Both the position numbers and the translations under genes were made by a program. This document shows, one piece after another, positions 8,587 to 17,081 of a stretch of 64,000 nucleotides of DNA. Each line of letters begins with the position of its first letter. Within the stretch, counting starts at the first letter, position 1. The notes beneath the pieces are model-generated. The model did no database searches, was not told the DNA's origin, and worked only from the letters and a program-made list of their open reading frames with translations. The stretch comes from CAWKPF01 sp963851415 (GTDB lineage Bacteria > Acidobacteriota > Thermoanaerobaculia > Multivoradales > Multivoraceae), in contig CAWKPF010000002.1 of the NCBI GenBank assembly GCA_963851415.1, forward strand, positions 3,658,001 through 3,722,000, in the 5' to 3' direction.

Positions 8587-9662
8587 GCCCGGTGTCTGAG
8601 GCGAGGCCGCCAGCATTTGAGGCGGGCCCCACCAGGCCCCTGCGGGCGCCCCCTCCGGAGCATCACCGGGTGGCGACATCGGACGGTGTCGAACTGAAGC
8701 TGACTCGCTACCGAGGCGGAGACCGAGGGCCGCTCCTTCTCGCCCACGGTCTCGGTGTGTCGAGTCTCATCTTCTCCATCGACACCATCGAAACGAACGC
8801 CGTCGAGTTTCTAGTGGAGCAGGGGTTCGATGTCTGGCTGCTCGACTATCGGGCATCGATCGAGTTGGAGTCGGCTTCGACCACCTTCAGCGGCGACGAC
8901 GTCGCCCTGATCGACTACCCGGCGGCGGTTGACCGGGTCCGGCAACTGACCGGTGCTCGCACGATCCAGGCCTTCGTTCACTGCTTCGGCGCGAGCACTT
9001 TCATGATGGCGATGCTGTCGGGTCTGGAAGGGGTCCGCTCGGCGGTCTGCTCGCAGATCGCCACCGACGTCATCGCCGGGCCTGCGACCCGGTTCAAGAT
9101 CAATCTTCGTTTCCCCGAGGTTCTGCAGCTCATGGGAGTCCGACAGCTGGACGCGCGGGTGGCTGAGCGGTCTCGCGGCTTCGACCGCTTCTTCGGCCAG
9201 GTGGTGAAGCACTGGCCGCTTCCCTCCCACGCTCGATGTGAGGACCCGGTATGCCGCCGGATCTCCTTCATGTACGGGCCTCTCTACCGCCACGAACAGC
9301 TCAATTCAGCGACCCACCGTCGTCTGGGAGATCTGTTCGGCCCGGCCAACATGAAGTGCCTGCACCATCTCGGCCTGATGGTGAGAAAGAAGAGGATCGT
9401 CGACTCGGCTGGCCGGGATACCTACGCGCCACAGGTCGGGCGTCTCGCGATACCGATTCTGTTCATCCACGGAAGCCTGAACGACTGTTACCTGCCCCAG
9501 AGCACGCAGCTCGCCTACGATCGGCTCTCCGAAGCGAACGGCAAGGAGCTCTACGAGCGCCGCGAGATTCCCGGTTTCGGACACATCGATTGCATTTTCG
9601 GCAAGGACGCCAGTACGGACGTCTTCCCCCATGTAGCCGAGCATCTCCTGGCGACGGCATGA
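8583..9662 (+). CDS. Alpha/beta hydrolase with Cys nucleophile elbow (paralogue A)
   Basis: 359 aa from TTG 8583, chosen because it overlaps the upstream stop (TTGA); GTG 8574 and GTG 8592 are alternatives. LLLAHGLG is the oxyanion strand. The nucleophile elbow reads FVHCFGAS, with Cys134 where most family members have Ser, as in PHA synthases. The catalytic His is in IPGFGHIDCIFG. A conserved insert has CEDPVC and then LYRHEQLNSATHRRLGDLFG. The same elements recur in the proteins at 21497-22561 and 29885-31051. Similar domains occur at the C-terminus of large GMC fusion proteins, so here the GMC, companion and hydrolase parts appear as separate genes. Substrate unknown, likely an acyl ester or thioester. 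Confidence 0.82.
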   Translation: MSPVSEARPPAFEAGPTRPLRAPPPEHHRVATSDGVELKLTRYRGGDRGPLLLAHGLGVSSLIFSIDTIETNAVEFLVEQGFDVWLLDYRASIELESASTTFSGDDVALIDYPAAVDRVRQLTGARTIQAFVHCFGASTFMMAMLSGLEGVRSAVCSQIATDVIAGPATRFKINLRFPEVLQLMGVRQLDARVAERSRGFDRFFGQVVKHWPLPSHARCEDPVCRRISFMYGPLYRHEQLNSATHRRLGDLFGPANMKCLHHLGLMVRKKRIVDSAGRDTYAPQVGRLAIPILFIHGSLNDCYLPQSTQLAYDRLSEANGKELYERREIPGFGHIDCIFGKDASTDVFPHVAEHLLATA

Positions 9663-10654
9663 AGCCGACCAGCCAGGAAGCCCGAGGTCCAATTGCCATG
9701 CGTGTTCTCGTCACAGGTGGAACGGGGTTCATCGGCAGTCGCTTCATCACTCATCTTCGCGAGAGCACGGAACACGAGATCTTCGGCCTGGCGCGCAGTG
9801 ACTCGTCTGCGCGTCGGCTCGAGGGAGTCGGTGTTCGGCCGGTTCGAGGCGACCTGGGCTCGAAGGACGATCTGCGGGCCGTCGTCGAGGCCCATCCACC
9901 GGACGTCGTCGTCCACCTGGCAGCCGAAACCGCCTTGCAGCGGCACGCCGAGAAGATCCACTCGACGAACACCGACGGCACGAGAAACCTGTTTGAAGCG
10001 GTGCGGATGCATGCCCCACACCTTCATCGGTTTCTCTTCGCCAGCACGGTCGTGGTCGGCGACGCAAAGGGGCGCATCCTCACTGAGGAGGAGCCGCTGC
10101 CCGTGGCGACTGCGTACGGCCAGGCCAAGAAGTCCTCGGAAGACATGTTGCTTCGGGCCCGAGCGGAAGAGGGGTTTCCTGCGGTGATCATTCGGCCCTC
10201 GCACGTCTACGGTGCAGGGGGTTGGTTTCGAGACGCCGCCAACGACATCCGTCGCCATCGGTTCCTGATCCCGGGCAAGGGCGTGAACCTGTGGGATGTG
10301 ATCCACGTCGATGACGTGGCGAGGGCTCTGGTGGCACTCGTGACCGCCAGCGAGCCTCGATCGATCTATCACGCGGTCGACGATACTCCCGTGACGATGA
10401 AGGAGTTCTTCAACGAAACGGCGCGATTGATGGGTATGGGCGAGTTGCGGCACATCCCGGTTCTCCTGGCCCAGCTGATCCGGGGCCGCGAACCGATCGC
10501 GGCCGGTGTTCGCTCCGCTCGAAGCTCGAACGCGAGACTGAAGACCCTGGGCTGGAGTCCTCGGTACCCCAACTATCGCACCGGTCTCGAGAGTACCCTC
10601 GACGAGCTGTCGAATCTCGAAGGCCGGCTTCTGCCAACGGAGCAAGAGCAATGA
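9659..10654 (+). CDS. NAD(P)-dependent epimerase/3-beta-HSD-like SDR
   Basis: 331 aa. ATG 9659 overlaps the upstream stop (ATGA); a second ATG at 9698 lies directly before the fold and is the alternative. The Rossmann motif VTGGTGFIGS is followed by VVHLAAETAL and the catalytic YGQAK (Tyr-x3-Lys), then RPSHVYGAGGWF. The extended-SDR pattern fits NAD-dependent sugar epimerases or 3-beta-hydroxysteroid dehydrogenase/isomerases. The GMC, hydrolase and sterol-desaturase-like neighbours favour a lipid or isoprenoid alcohol over a nucleotide sugar, by inference. Confidence 0.85.
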   Translation: MKPTSQEARGPIAMRVLVTGGTGFIGSRFITHLRESTEHEIFGLARSDSSARRLEGVGVRPVRGDLGSKDDLRAVVEAHPPDVVVHLAAETALQRHAEKIHSTNTDGTRNLFEAVRMHAPHLHRFLFASTVVVGDAKGRILTEEEPLPVATAYGQAKKSSEDMLLRARAEEGFPAVIIRPSHVYGAGGWFRDAANDIRRHRFLIPGKGVNLWDVIHVDDVARALVALVTASEPRSIYHAVDDTPVTMKEFFNETARLMGMGELRHIPVLLAQLIRGREPIAAGVRSARSSNARLKTLGWSPRYPNYRTGLESTLDELSNLEGRLLPTEQEQ

Positions 10655-11049
10655 CCAGTACCCGAATCGCGTCACTCGTTTTCAAGGCTGGCGCACTCAG
10701 CAACCTGGTCGCGGCCGCCCCGGCTTTCCTCGCCTACGACAAGCTGGTCGAGATGATGAACATGCCGGAGGCGCCGCGCTATCCCTTCCTGGTCATGATC
10801 TGGGCCTGGATGGGAGTCGTCTGGGCTATCGCCTTCTGGGAGGTCGGCAACGATCCTGTCGCCAAACGGTGGATGATCAAGTACTTCTATATGGAGAAGG
10901 GAACGGTTGCCCTCTCGATCTTCCTCGCCTACGCGAAGGGGGGGGTTCCGCTATCCATTCCCCTCTTCAGCCTCGTTACCGATGTGTTGTGGATCGTGCT
11001 GTTCGCCATCGTGCATGTGAAGTTCGTGCTTCCCGCGAGTCGAGAGTGA
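10651..11049 (+). CDS. Small integral membrane protein, unknown function
   Basis: 132 aa with about four hydrophobic segments (near 13-29, 46-65, 86-100 and 104-125). MIWAWMGVVWAIAFWEV in the second is Trp-rich. It overlaps the upstream stop by 4 nt (ATGA), so it belongs to the operon. It resembles short four-helix membrane proteins seen beside fatty-acid or steroid genes, but I do not recognise a named family. A run of eight G at 10938-10945 encodes Lys-Gly-Gly-Val in frame. Confidence 0.7.
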   Translation: MTSTRIASLVFKAGALSNLVAAAPAFLAYDKLVEMMNMPEAPRYPFLVMIWAWMGVVWAIAFWEVGNDPVAKRWMIKYFYMEKGTVALSIFLAYAKGGVPLSIPLFSLVTDVLWIVLFAIVHVKFVLPASRE

Positions 11050-11074
11050 TCCTCGGCCGAGGATCCTCATCACC

Positions 11075-11836
11075 GTGAACGAGACCAGGGGAGACTCCGA
11101 GGGTAGGTCTGCTCGGCCCCATGCAGCGTGGACAGCTACTGATGTCACGCGAGTGGTGCAGTCGACTCTCCAGGGGTGGAGTGGGTGGTCGCGATTCTGC
11201 GAGGAGATCGCGGACTACCCCGAGATGCAGTTGTATCTCGCGGGGGGGGCTCTGCGCGACGCTCTTCGCGGGGAAGGGGCCTCGGTCAAGGACCTGGACT
11301 TCTTCCTCGAGGAACGTCATCTCGACAGTCTCGTTCAAGCCCTCGCTCGAGAGGGGAGGATCGAGTACACCATCTTCGGTTCTCCCCGCTGGTATCCGCC
11401 AGGCGAAGAGCACATGTTTTGCGACTTGATCGGGATCGAGCGGTTTCACAACGGCCTCGGGCAATGCCGGGACATCCTCGATGTGCTGAATCAATTCGAC
11501 TTCACTGCAAACGCCCTGGCCTGGGAGGTTCGCAGTCTGCGCCTCTTCGATCCGGCCAACGGCACAAGGGACCTGGAGCGGTCGAGGATGCGGGCAGTGC
11601 GCTTCGACTTTCCGAACGAACCGGTCGTCCCCGGGTGTGATCTCACCAGGCCCCAGGTGCTGTGGTTCCGCCTGGTGCACTACACGGCTCGGCTCGGTCT
11701 CGAGATCGAACCGGTCACTCTCGAATGGCTGCGCGAGCAGCGAACGGCCTTCGAGACAAAGACGAGATATGAGGAGCTCTTTCACGTACTTCACCCGGAA
11801 GCAGGCGCGGTTCTCACCCGCTATGGACTCGGATAG
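11075..11836 (+). CDS. CCA-adding/poly(A)-polymerase-type nucleotidyltransferase
   Basis: 253 aa from GTG 11075. The class II nucleotidyltransferase head is clear: LAGGALRDAL (GG...RD), KDLDFFLEE (catalytic Asp-x-Asp) and later DFTANALAW and RAVRFDF, matching the order in tRNA CCA-adding enzymes. The protein is short and lacks the usual C-terminal RNA-binding and HD domains, so it may not be a housekeeping CCA enzyme. It overlaps by 14 nt the kinase-like gene that follows. The pair could phosphorylate and nucleotidylate a small substrate, by inference. A G8 run at 11242-11249 encodes the GG of the motif. Confidence 0.8.
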   Translation: MNETRGDSEGRSARPHAAWTATDVTRVVQSTLQGWSGWSRFCEEIADYPEMQLYLAGGALRDALRGEGASVKDLDFFLEERHLDSLVQALAREGRIEYTIFGSPRWYPPGEEHMFCDLIGIERFHNGLGQCRDILDVLNQFDFTANALAWEVRSLRLFDPANGTRDLERSRMRAVRFDFPNEPVVPGCDLTRPQVLWFRLVHYTARLGLEIEPVTLEWLREQRTAFETKTRYEELFHVLHPEAGAVLTRYGLG

Positions 11837-12812
11837 CACCGACCTGGCCCACCTCGCCGAGGTGGCAGCGGATCTCGTCCATCAGCTGACGGACGGCCCG
11901 CCTACCTCCGTGGAGCACATCCCCCGGGGTGCCATGACCTGGAAGTTCGAGGTGAGAGCCAACGATGAGGAACGCTTCATCGCGCGTTTCTACCCACCCG
12001 GTCGAGAGCACGTTCTGGAGTACGAGCCCGACCTTCTTCGCCGCTGCGCGCGAACGGGGGTTCCAGTGCCTCTGGTCGTCGCCGACGGGCGATCCGGTCC
12101 GAGAGCCCCCCGGCCCTACCTGCTCTACAGACGAATTCCGGGCCAGCCCCTCGCCGACCGCTGGGTCGAGATGAGCCAGGAGCAAAGGTTGCGGGTCGCA
12201 CGCCAGCTACTGGCAGCGCTGCGGCTTCTGTTCACCGTGCCCATCGAAGGGTGGGGTGAGCTCGTCACCGGGCGGCGCGCTCGTGACGACTCCTGGGAGC
12301 AGCTGCTGGCCCGAGCCTTCGAGGAGGGCCTGGCCACCGCGCAACGCTCGCAGACCCTCGAGGCCGGTCTGATCCGAGCCCTTCTCGACCTCCGGGGTTC
12401 TCTCGCTGCGCTTCCACCACCCCAGGGAGGGGGACTCGTCTGGGCGGACGTCTCCCCCGAGAACGTGCTGGTCGACGAGGTGGGGAACCTCACGGGGGTC
12501 CTCGACTTCGAGAGCTGCGTCGGGGGTGCGAGTTGCGCCAATCTCGGCTACTGCCTCGCGTCTCACTTCGGAACGGGGTTCTACGAGTCGCTGCGCGACG
12601 CTGAGGAGGTGGAGGAGTCCTCCGTCTTCGCGTCGCACACCGAGCTGTACGCCGTGATTCGAGCCTTGCTCATTGCCCAGTTCGCTGCACCGGGACCCAT
12701 GCCTGGAGGGCTGCCAAGAAAGCCTGTCGAGGAGTTTCTCCCCGGCTTCCGTCCGGCGACAGAGAACCTGCGACGACGCCTCGGTGAAGCTCCCGACTGC
12801 GGACTCCCCTGA
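11823..12812 (+). CDS. Aminoglycoside/choline-kinase-fold phosphotransferase
   Basis: 329 aa from ATG 11823, inside the end of the nucleotidyltransferase gene. The N-lobe has FIARFYPPG and the YLLYRRIPGQPL linker. The catalytic loop is VWADVSPENVLVD (Asp base, Asn metal ligand) and the Mg-binding element is GVLDFESC. The usual HxD is WAD here, keeping the Asp. APH/choline-kinase enzymes phosphorylate hydroxyls of aminoglycosides, choline, ethanolamine or homoserine. The lipid context would fit a head-group kinase, but this is inference. It is the last gene of the 5-12.8 kb operon. Confidence 0.8.
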   Translation: MDSDSTDLAHLAEVAADLVHQLTDGPPTSVEHIPRGAMTWKFEVRANDEERFIARFYPPGREHVLEYEPDLLRRCARTGVPVPLVVADGRSGPRAPRPYLLYRRIPGQPLADRWVEMSQEQRLRVARQLLAALRLLFTVPIEGWGELVTGRRARDDSWEQLLARAFEEGLATAQRSQTLEAGLIRALLDLRGSLAALPPPQGGGLVWADVSPENVLVDEVGNLTGVLDFESCVGGASCANLGYCLASHFGTGFYESLRDAEEVEESSVFASHTELYAVIRALLIAQFAAPGPMPGGLPRKPVEEFLPGFRPATENLRRRLGEAPDCGLP

Positions 12813-12865
12813 CGTGGTCGTGCTCTCGGGCGACGGCCCCTGAGGCATCGTTCGCCGCACCCCGT

Positions 12866-14260
12866 CTACTCGCCTCCCAGATCCTCCAGGTGGTTGATGT
12901 AGGGCTTCACCTTTTCCCCGGGTAGCCCCAGCTGAGAGGTCTCGACCATGCTGAGATCGACGGCTGACCCGAAGAACTGTTCGAAGAGCGCTCGGACTGG
13001 TGGCTCGATCCCGTCGCGACCTGCTCCGGGAGCCAGGACGTAGCGCACCACGAACTGATCGATCGCGATCTGCTCGATCTGGTGTTGGGTCATCGGTAGA
13101 CCCACCAGAGCATGACCCAGCGAGGCTGGTGCGATCTCGTTCCCCGAGCGGTGTCTGAAGACCGTGCCGCCGCGCCCGATCAGTCGACCGAGGCGGGGAA
13201 ACGAGCTGCCGCAGGCGCACGGCTCGCCCGTCCAGGAGCCGGTGTCTCCGATTCGATAGCGAATCAGTGGCATCGATCTGGAGCGCAGCCCAGTGAGCAG
13301 AATCTCTCCTTCTTCACCCGGAGGAGAAGGCGAGCCATCTTCGCGCAGGCATTCCACCACGCAGGCCGGAGCCTCGACGTGGAAGCCCTCGCCCTCGTGG
13401 CACTCGACTGCGACGAGTCCGATCTCCTCGGTGATGTAGGCATCGACAACGGGGCAGTCGAGGAATCCGGCAACGGTTCGCCTCGTCGCCTCGGAGAGCG
13501 GGCCGCCGCTGGAGAGCACGAGACCCGGGCGCATTCTGTACCGTCGCTCCGGGTCGTGCTCCCCGGAGTGCCGAAAGAGCTCCATCAGCATGCTCGGTGA
13601 TGCCGAAAGAATGAACCCCTCCAGGGAAGCGAGAAAGCGCAGGACATCGATCGGCTCCTGCCACGCTGGCCGTCCGAGCCCGAAGCGGTAGGCCTTCGAG
13701 AATCCCATCGTCGTTTGCCGCTGACTCCTGGGCTTGGGAGTGTGCAGCAGAGAGACGAAGGAGGTCTTCAGGGGATGGAGACGTCCCCCGCAGGCGAATC
13801 GCCTGTACAACCGACCCAGGATCGCCTGGTCATGATGAAAGGCTTCGACGTCCTTTTGCACCGTGACGGGCTCACCTGTGGAGCCCGAAGTCTTACAGGG
13901 AAAGAAGCTCCGCGGATCGGCGCCCCTGGCCAGCATGCGGGAAGAGTCCTGGACCGCCCTTCGATCGAGTGGCGCCAGCAGGGGCAGGTCGTCGAGCCCG
14001 CGCAGCGAGGCCACGGCTCCCGGTGCGAATGTCGCTCGGTAGTGGGGCACCTTGGCATAGGCGTGCCGCACCATGGCGACCAGACGCTCGTCGGCGAGCT
14101 CACGGGCAAAGAGCTCATCGATCTCGGCGCGCGCAACCAACCTCGACTCCCGCCGAGTGGCGGGAATCGTGAAGGCCAGGTGGAAGGGGACATGTGCCTT
14201 CGCCCGAGCGGCAAGCCGAGGGAAGGCCCTCATTTCTCGACCACTCAGGCGATCGGGCAC
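12866..14260 (-). CDS. PaaK/CapK-like adenylate-forming enzyme
   Basis: 464 aa from GTG 14260, just 3 nt after the stop of the Nif11-like gene; ATG 14233 is an alternative. The ATP-binding P-loop is KTSGSTGEPV (residues 123-132). AYITEEIG and LIRYRIGDTG correspond to the A5 and A7 regions of the phenylacetate-CoA ligase branch of the ANL superfamily. A short C-terminal domain follows (VRYVLAPG...GEKVKPY). The enzyme should adenylate a carboxylate and perhaps transfer it to a thiol or amine. Tight coupling to the putative peptide precursor suggests it may acylate or activate that peptide, an unproven idea. Confidence 0.82.
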   Translation of the reverse strand: MPDRLSGREMRAFPRLAARAKAHVPFHLAFTIPATRRESRLVARAEIDELFARELADERLVAMVRHAYAKVPHYRATFAPGAVASLRGLDDLPLLAPLDRRAVQDSSRMLARGADPRSFFPCKTSGSTGEPVTVQKDVEAFHHDQAILGRLYRRFACGGRLHPLKTSFVSLLHTPKPRSQRQTTMGFSKAYRFGLGRPAWQEPIDVLRFLASLEGFILSASPSMLMELFRHSGEHDPERRYRMRPGLVLSSGGPLSEATRRTVAGFLDCPVVDAYITEEIGLVAVECHEGEGFHVEAPACVVECLREDGSPSPPGEEGEILLTGLRSRSMPLIRYRIGDTGSWTGEPCACGSSFPRLGRLIGRGGTVFRHRSGNEIAPASLGHALVGLPMTQHQIEQIAIDQFVVRYVLAPGAGRDGIEPPVRALFEQFFGSAVDLSMVETSQLGLPGEKVKPYINHLEDLGGE

Positions 14261-14263
14261 GGC

Positions 14264-14662
14264 TCAGGCAACGGGTCCGAAGCCTCCGCCAGGAAGGATC
14301 TTGCCGAACGGCTGCAGGATCCCGCGGATCGGACTGCCGAAACGGAGTGGACTGGTCGGCTGTCGCAGAGTCGTGTAGATCTTGCTCAGGCCACCGGCGA
14401 CCTCCTCGAGTGCGGCATCGTCGAGCTCGGCACTCTTGCCACCGTCCTTCCACTCCTTGAAGCCATCGGCGCTCAGGTCCTTCGGCAGGGAGCCGACGGC
14501 CTCGGCATAGTCGTCCGTGGTGAACGCGAAACCGTTCGAATTGGCGAACGCGACGACCGCGTCCCAGCCGGAGCGAGGCTCCACCTCGGTCTCGAGCTTG
14601 CTGCTCAGAGCCTCGTCCTCTCCTACCTTCTCCCAAAAGGCCAGTACGTCTTCCTTCGCCAT
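14264..14662 (-). CDS. Nif11-like leader peptide, putative RiPP precursor 1
   Basis: 132 aa. GGAGG followed by CAAGTG precedes ATG 14662, a strong start; upstream in-frame codons are less likely. Residues 1-55 match the Nif11 leader pattern: DVLAFWEKVGEDEALSSKL, then AVVAFANSNGFAFTTDDY. The leader closes with ELDDAALEEVAGG (residues 79-91), a classic double-glycine processing site. Residues 92-132 form a 41-residue tail without Cys, rich in Pro, Gly, Arg and Thr, ending GKILPGGGFGPVA. In Nif11-type RiPPs such tails are modified and then released. The gene starts a two-gene unit with the PaaK-like enzyme. Confidence 0.8.
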   Translation of the reverse strand: MAKEDVLAFWEKVGEDEALSSKLETEVEPRSGWDAVVAFANSNGFAFTTDDYAEAVGSLPKDLSADGFKEWKDGGKSAELDDAALEEVAGGLSKIYTTLRQPTSPLRFGSPIRGILQPFGKILPGGGFGPVA

Positions 14663-14811
14663 CACTTGCCTCCTCGGTTGAGGTCGGAGCGAGCCACGCG
14701 CGCGGGATCGCCGGAGGGCCATCCACCGCCAGTCGGTTCCCCGACCTGTCAGTACTTAATATTCCTATATTAGCACGCAGCTACCCAGGAGGCCGATTCG
14801 GGTCTCCTACA
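14663..14811. promoter_or_regulatory. Divergent promoter region of the Nif11-like cassette
   Basis: A 149-nt gap between the divergent Nif11-like (-) and FG-GAP (+) genes. It contains an AT-rich island (about 14751-14772, with TACTTAATATTC and TATATT) that stands out in the G+C-rich surroundings. GTCGG-TTCC-CCGAC (14732-14745) can form a small hairpin in the presumed 5' leader of the peptide transcript. No clear paired -35/-10 boxes were found. Confidence 0.35.
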
Positions 14812-16119
14812 ATGACCACCACCATGTCGCACAACGAGGCCGTCGAACGGCCGCAACTCGAACAGAAGTTCGTCGACGCGCTCGCCGCGAGTCTGGAAGG
14901 GCCGATGGAAAGGCCGACAGAACCCGCCCGGTGGGTGATTCTCGCCCTCCTGGTCGCCCGGCCCGAAGAGGGAGGCGCGATGCGGCCTCAGTTGGTCGTC
15001 TTCGAGCCGCGAGCGGGCTGGCGATCTCGGCTGCTGCCGCTGTCGACCGTCGAGTCGACCGAGAGGCCCATGGCGGATCCGTACACCTTCGTTGCCGCTG
15101 ACTGGGGCGACCTGGAGGGCCAGGGGGAGCTGTCGTTGGTCGCCGGCGTGACCCGAGAGTCGGGTCGCTGCTCCCTGCTGCAGTTTCGACTGGATTCGCT
15201 CGACGCGGGTCCCGAGACCCTCGCCGGCCTCGGAGAAGGCGCGAGCTTCCTACGCTCGGTCTCACTCGGGGACGTCGATGGCGATGGAGCCGACGAGATC
15301 GTCCTCGGCACGAGACCGAATGGCCAGGTACTCCTGGTCGAGCCTGCCAAGCACCGGGCGGCGACGCTGATCGACGAAGCCAACTACGGTCAGCAGAGCA
15401 CCAACACCCGCGAAGTCCTGGTCACCGACGTCGATGGCGATGGCAGATCCGAGATCCTCGCCGCCACGGCCAGGGCCGATACCGGCAAATGGGAAAGTAC
15501 TCCCGGAGGACTCTTCCTCTACTCTCGGCCCCGAGATGCCTGGACGAAGCGGGTCGTCGACGACTTCGAGGGTCGCTCACACTCGAGAATGATGGTCGTG
15601 GGCACCCCCGGGGCCGAAACGCAACCCGTAATCATCGCCAATCGGGTCGGCATCCTGGAGCCGAATCGGCAGATCATCGATCCCTATTCCGAGCTCTACT
15701 CCTACCGTGTCAGCGACACGGGGGTGGAGCGACGATTCCTGACCAGACTCGATGGAGCGATCAAGTCGCGCGGCTTTGCCCTCGGCGACATCGACGGCGA
15801 TGGCGACGACGAGTTGGTCGTCGGCACCCGTACGCTCGACGTTCCCGGTCACGGCGAGACCGCGCTCGTGTTCCTCAAGTGGGACCGAGCTCGGCAGAGC
15901 TGGCTCCGAGAGACTCTCGCCAAGAGTGGACCGGTCGGCTTCCACTGCGTGGCGGTCGCCGACATCGACGGAGACGGCAAGGCGGAGATCATCGCTTCGG
16001 ACGACGAAACCGGTTGCGTTCATCTCTACCACCGCAGAGGTGCCGGCTGGCATCGTTGGCCTCTCGTCGAGACGGCACATCGACTCTTCGTCGTCAACAT
16101 TCACGTGGTCGGCGCATGA
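14812..16119 (+). CDS. FG-GAP/VCBS repeat protein, apparently cytosolic
   Basis: 435 aa. Four Asp-rich calcium-type loops are visible: DVDGDGADEI, DVDGDGRSEI, DIDGDGDDEL and DIDGDGKAEI, each in a beta-propeller blade of the FG-GAP/VCBS kind. Unlike most such proteins it has no signal peptide, lipobox or TM segment (it begins MTTTMSHNEAVERP), so it is probably intracellular. ATG 14812 lacks an obvious ribosome site; ATG 14824 is possible. It is divergent from the Nif11-like peptide gene and overlaps a second propeller-like gene (ATGA). A scaffold or substrate-binding role is inferred only from position. Confidence 0.8.
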   Translation: MTTTMSHNEAVERPQLEQKFVDALAASLEGPMERPTEPARWVILALLVARPEEGGAMRPQLVVFEPRAGWRSRLLPLSTVESTERPMADPYTFVAADWGDLEGQGELSLVAGVTRESGRCSLLQFRLDSLDAGPETLAGLGEGASFLRSVSLGDVDGDGADEIVLGTRPNGQVLLVEPAKHRAATLIDEANYGQQSTNTREVLVTDVDGDGRSEILAATARADTGKWESTPGGLFLYSRPRDAWTKRVVDDFEGRSHSRMMVVGTPGAETQPVIIANRVGILEPNRQIIDPYSELYSYRVSDTGVERRFLTRLDGAIKSRGFALGDIDGDGDDELVVGTRTLDVPGHGETALVFLKWDRARQSWLRETLAKSGPVGFHCVAVADIDGDGKAEIIASDDETGCVHLYHRRGAGWHRWPLVETAHRLFVVNIHVVGA

Positions 16120-17078
16120 AGCCTCTTGCCAGGCTGCCGCGCGTTCTCGCGAGCACGGTGGTGCGCTCGTCCCGACGCGGAGAGAGTCACGGTGCCCTCT
16201 ATCTGGTCGATCTCGAGAACCAGGCCTTCGAGCTCGTCGTCGACTGGCGAGAGACCGAGATCGACTGGGCGGGAGAGGGCGGTGATCGAGGTCTCAGAGG
16301 CATCGCGTTCACGCGCGACGAGGTGCTGGTGGCGGCGAGCAACGAGCTCCTGGTCTTCGATCGGCAGCTCGCCCTCCGGAACCGGGTCACCAATCCCTAT
16401 CTCGGTCAGTGCCACGAGATCACACTGTTCGACAACCAGCTCTATCTGACCTCGACCTCCTTCGACACTCTTCTCGAGCTCGATCTCGACGACTGGCAGT
16501 TCGTTGGCGCCCTCGGAATCCGGCTCTTCGCCGACGGACAGATCAGCTACCGTTGCTTCGATCCGCTGGCCGCATCGGGCCCCGAGCGCAAGGACACTCT
16601 CCACCTCAACAACGTCGTCAGTGCCGGCGGCTCGCTGCTCGTATCGGGTCGTGCCGCGCCCTTTCTGTTCGAGATCGAGCGCAGGGACCTGCGACTGGTG
16701 GCTCAGATTCCCCTGGGCACTCACAATCCGAGGCCGTTCCAGGGAGGGGTCCTGCTCAACGATACCGAAGCCCGCGGAGTGACGCTTCTGGGGCCTCCGT
16801 TCTTTGCCGAAGTGTCGAAGTGGTTCCCTGCGCCCGAGCGTGACGAGAGCGAATTGGTGGGTATCGACCCGCAGACCACTACCATTCCCGGCTTCTGTCG
16901 GGGGCTCTGTCTGCTGGAAGACGGTCTGTTCGCTGCGGGGTCGTCTCCCGCTACCGTCCGTGTTCTCTCCACCGAGAGCGATCAGCCGCTCGCGATGGTC
17001 GAGCTCACCAACGACGTCCGGCACTCGATCCACGGGCTCGAAATCTGGCCCTTCGACGAAGCGCCCGCCGAGTCGTGA
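16116..17078 (+). CDS. Beta-propeller-like protein, unknown function
   Basis: 320 aa; ATG 16116 overlaps the FG-GAP stop. No signal peptide. The sequence is built of short beta-strand units such as GALYLVDLENQAFELVVDW, NELLVFDRQLALRN, NQLYLTSTSFDTLLELDL and AAPFLFEIERRDLRLV, consistent with a six- or seven-bladed propeller (NHL/SMP-30-like). It vaguely recalls the TIGR03032/DUF4915 group found near glycan and peptide clusters, but I cannot confirm that. Possible metal or substrate residues include CHEI and LHLNN. It lies between the two Nif11-like genes. Confidence 0.65.
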   Translation: MKPLARLPRVLASTVVRSSRRGESHGALYLVDLENQAFELVVDWRETEIDWAGEGGDRGLRGIAFTRDEVLVAASNELLVFDRQLALRNRVTNPYLGQCHEITLFDNQLYLTSTSFDTLLELDLDDWQFVGALGIRLFADGQISYRCFDPLAASGPERKDTLHLNNVVSAGGSLLVSGRAAPFLFEIERRDLRLVAQIPLGTHNPRPFQGGVLLNDTEARGVTLLGPPFFAEVSKWFPAPERDESELVGIDPQTTTIPGFCRGLCLLEDGLFAAGSSPATVRVLSTESDQPLAMVELTNDVRHSIHGLEIWPFDEAPAES

Positions 17079-17081
17079 TCG

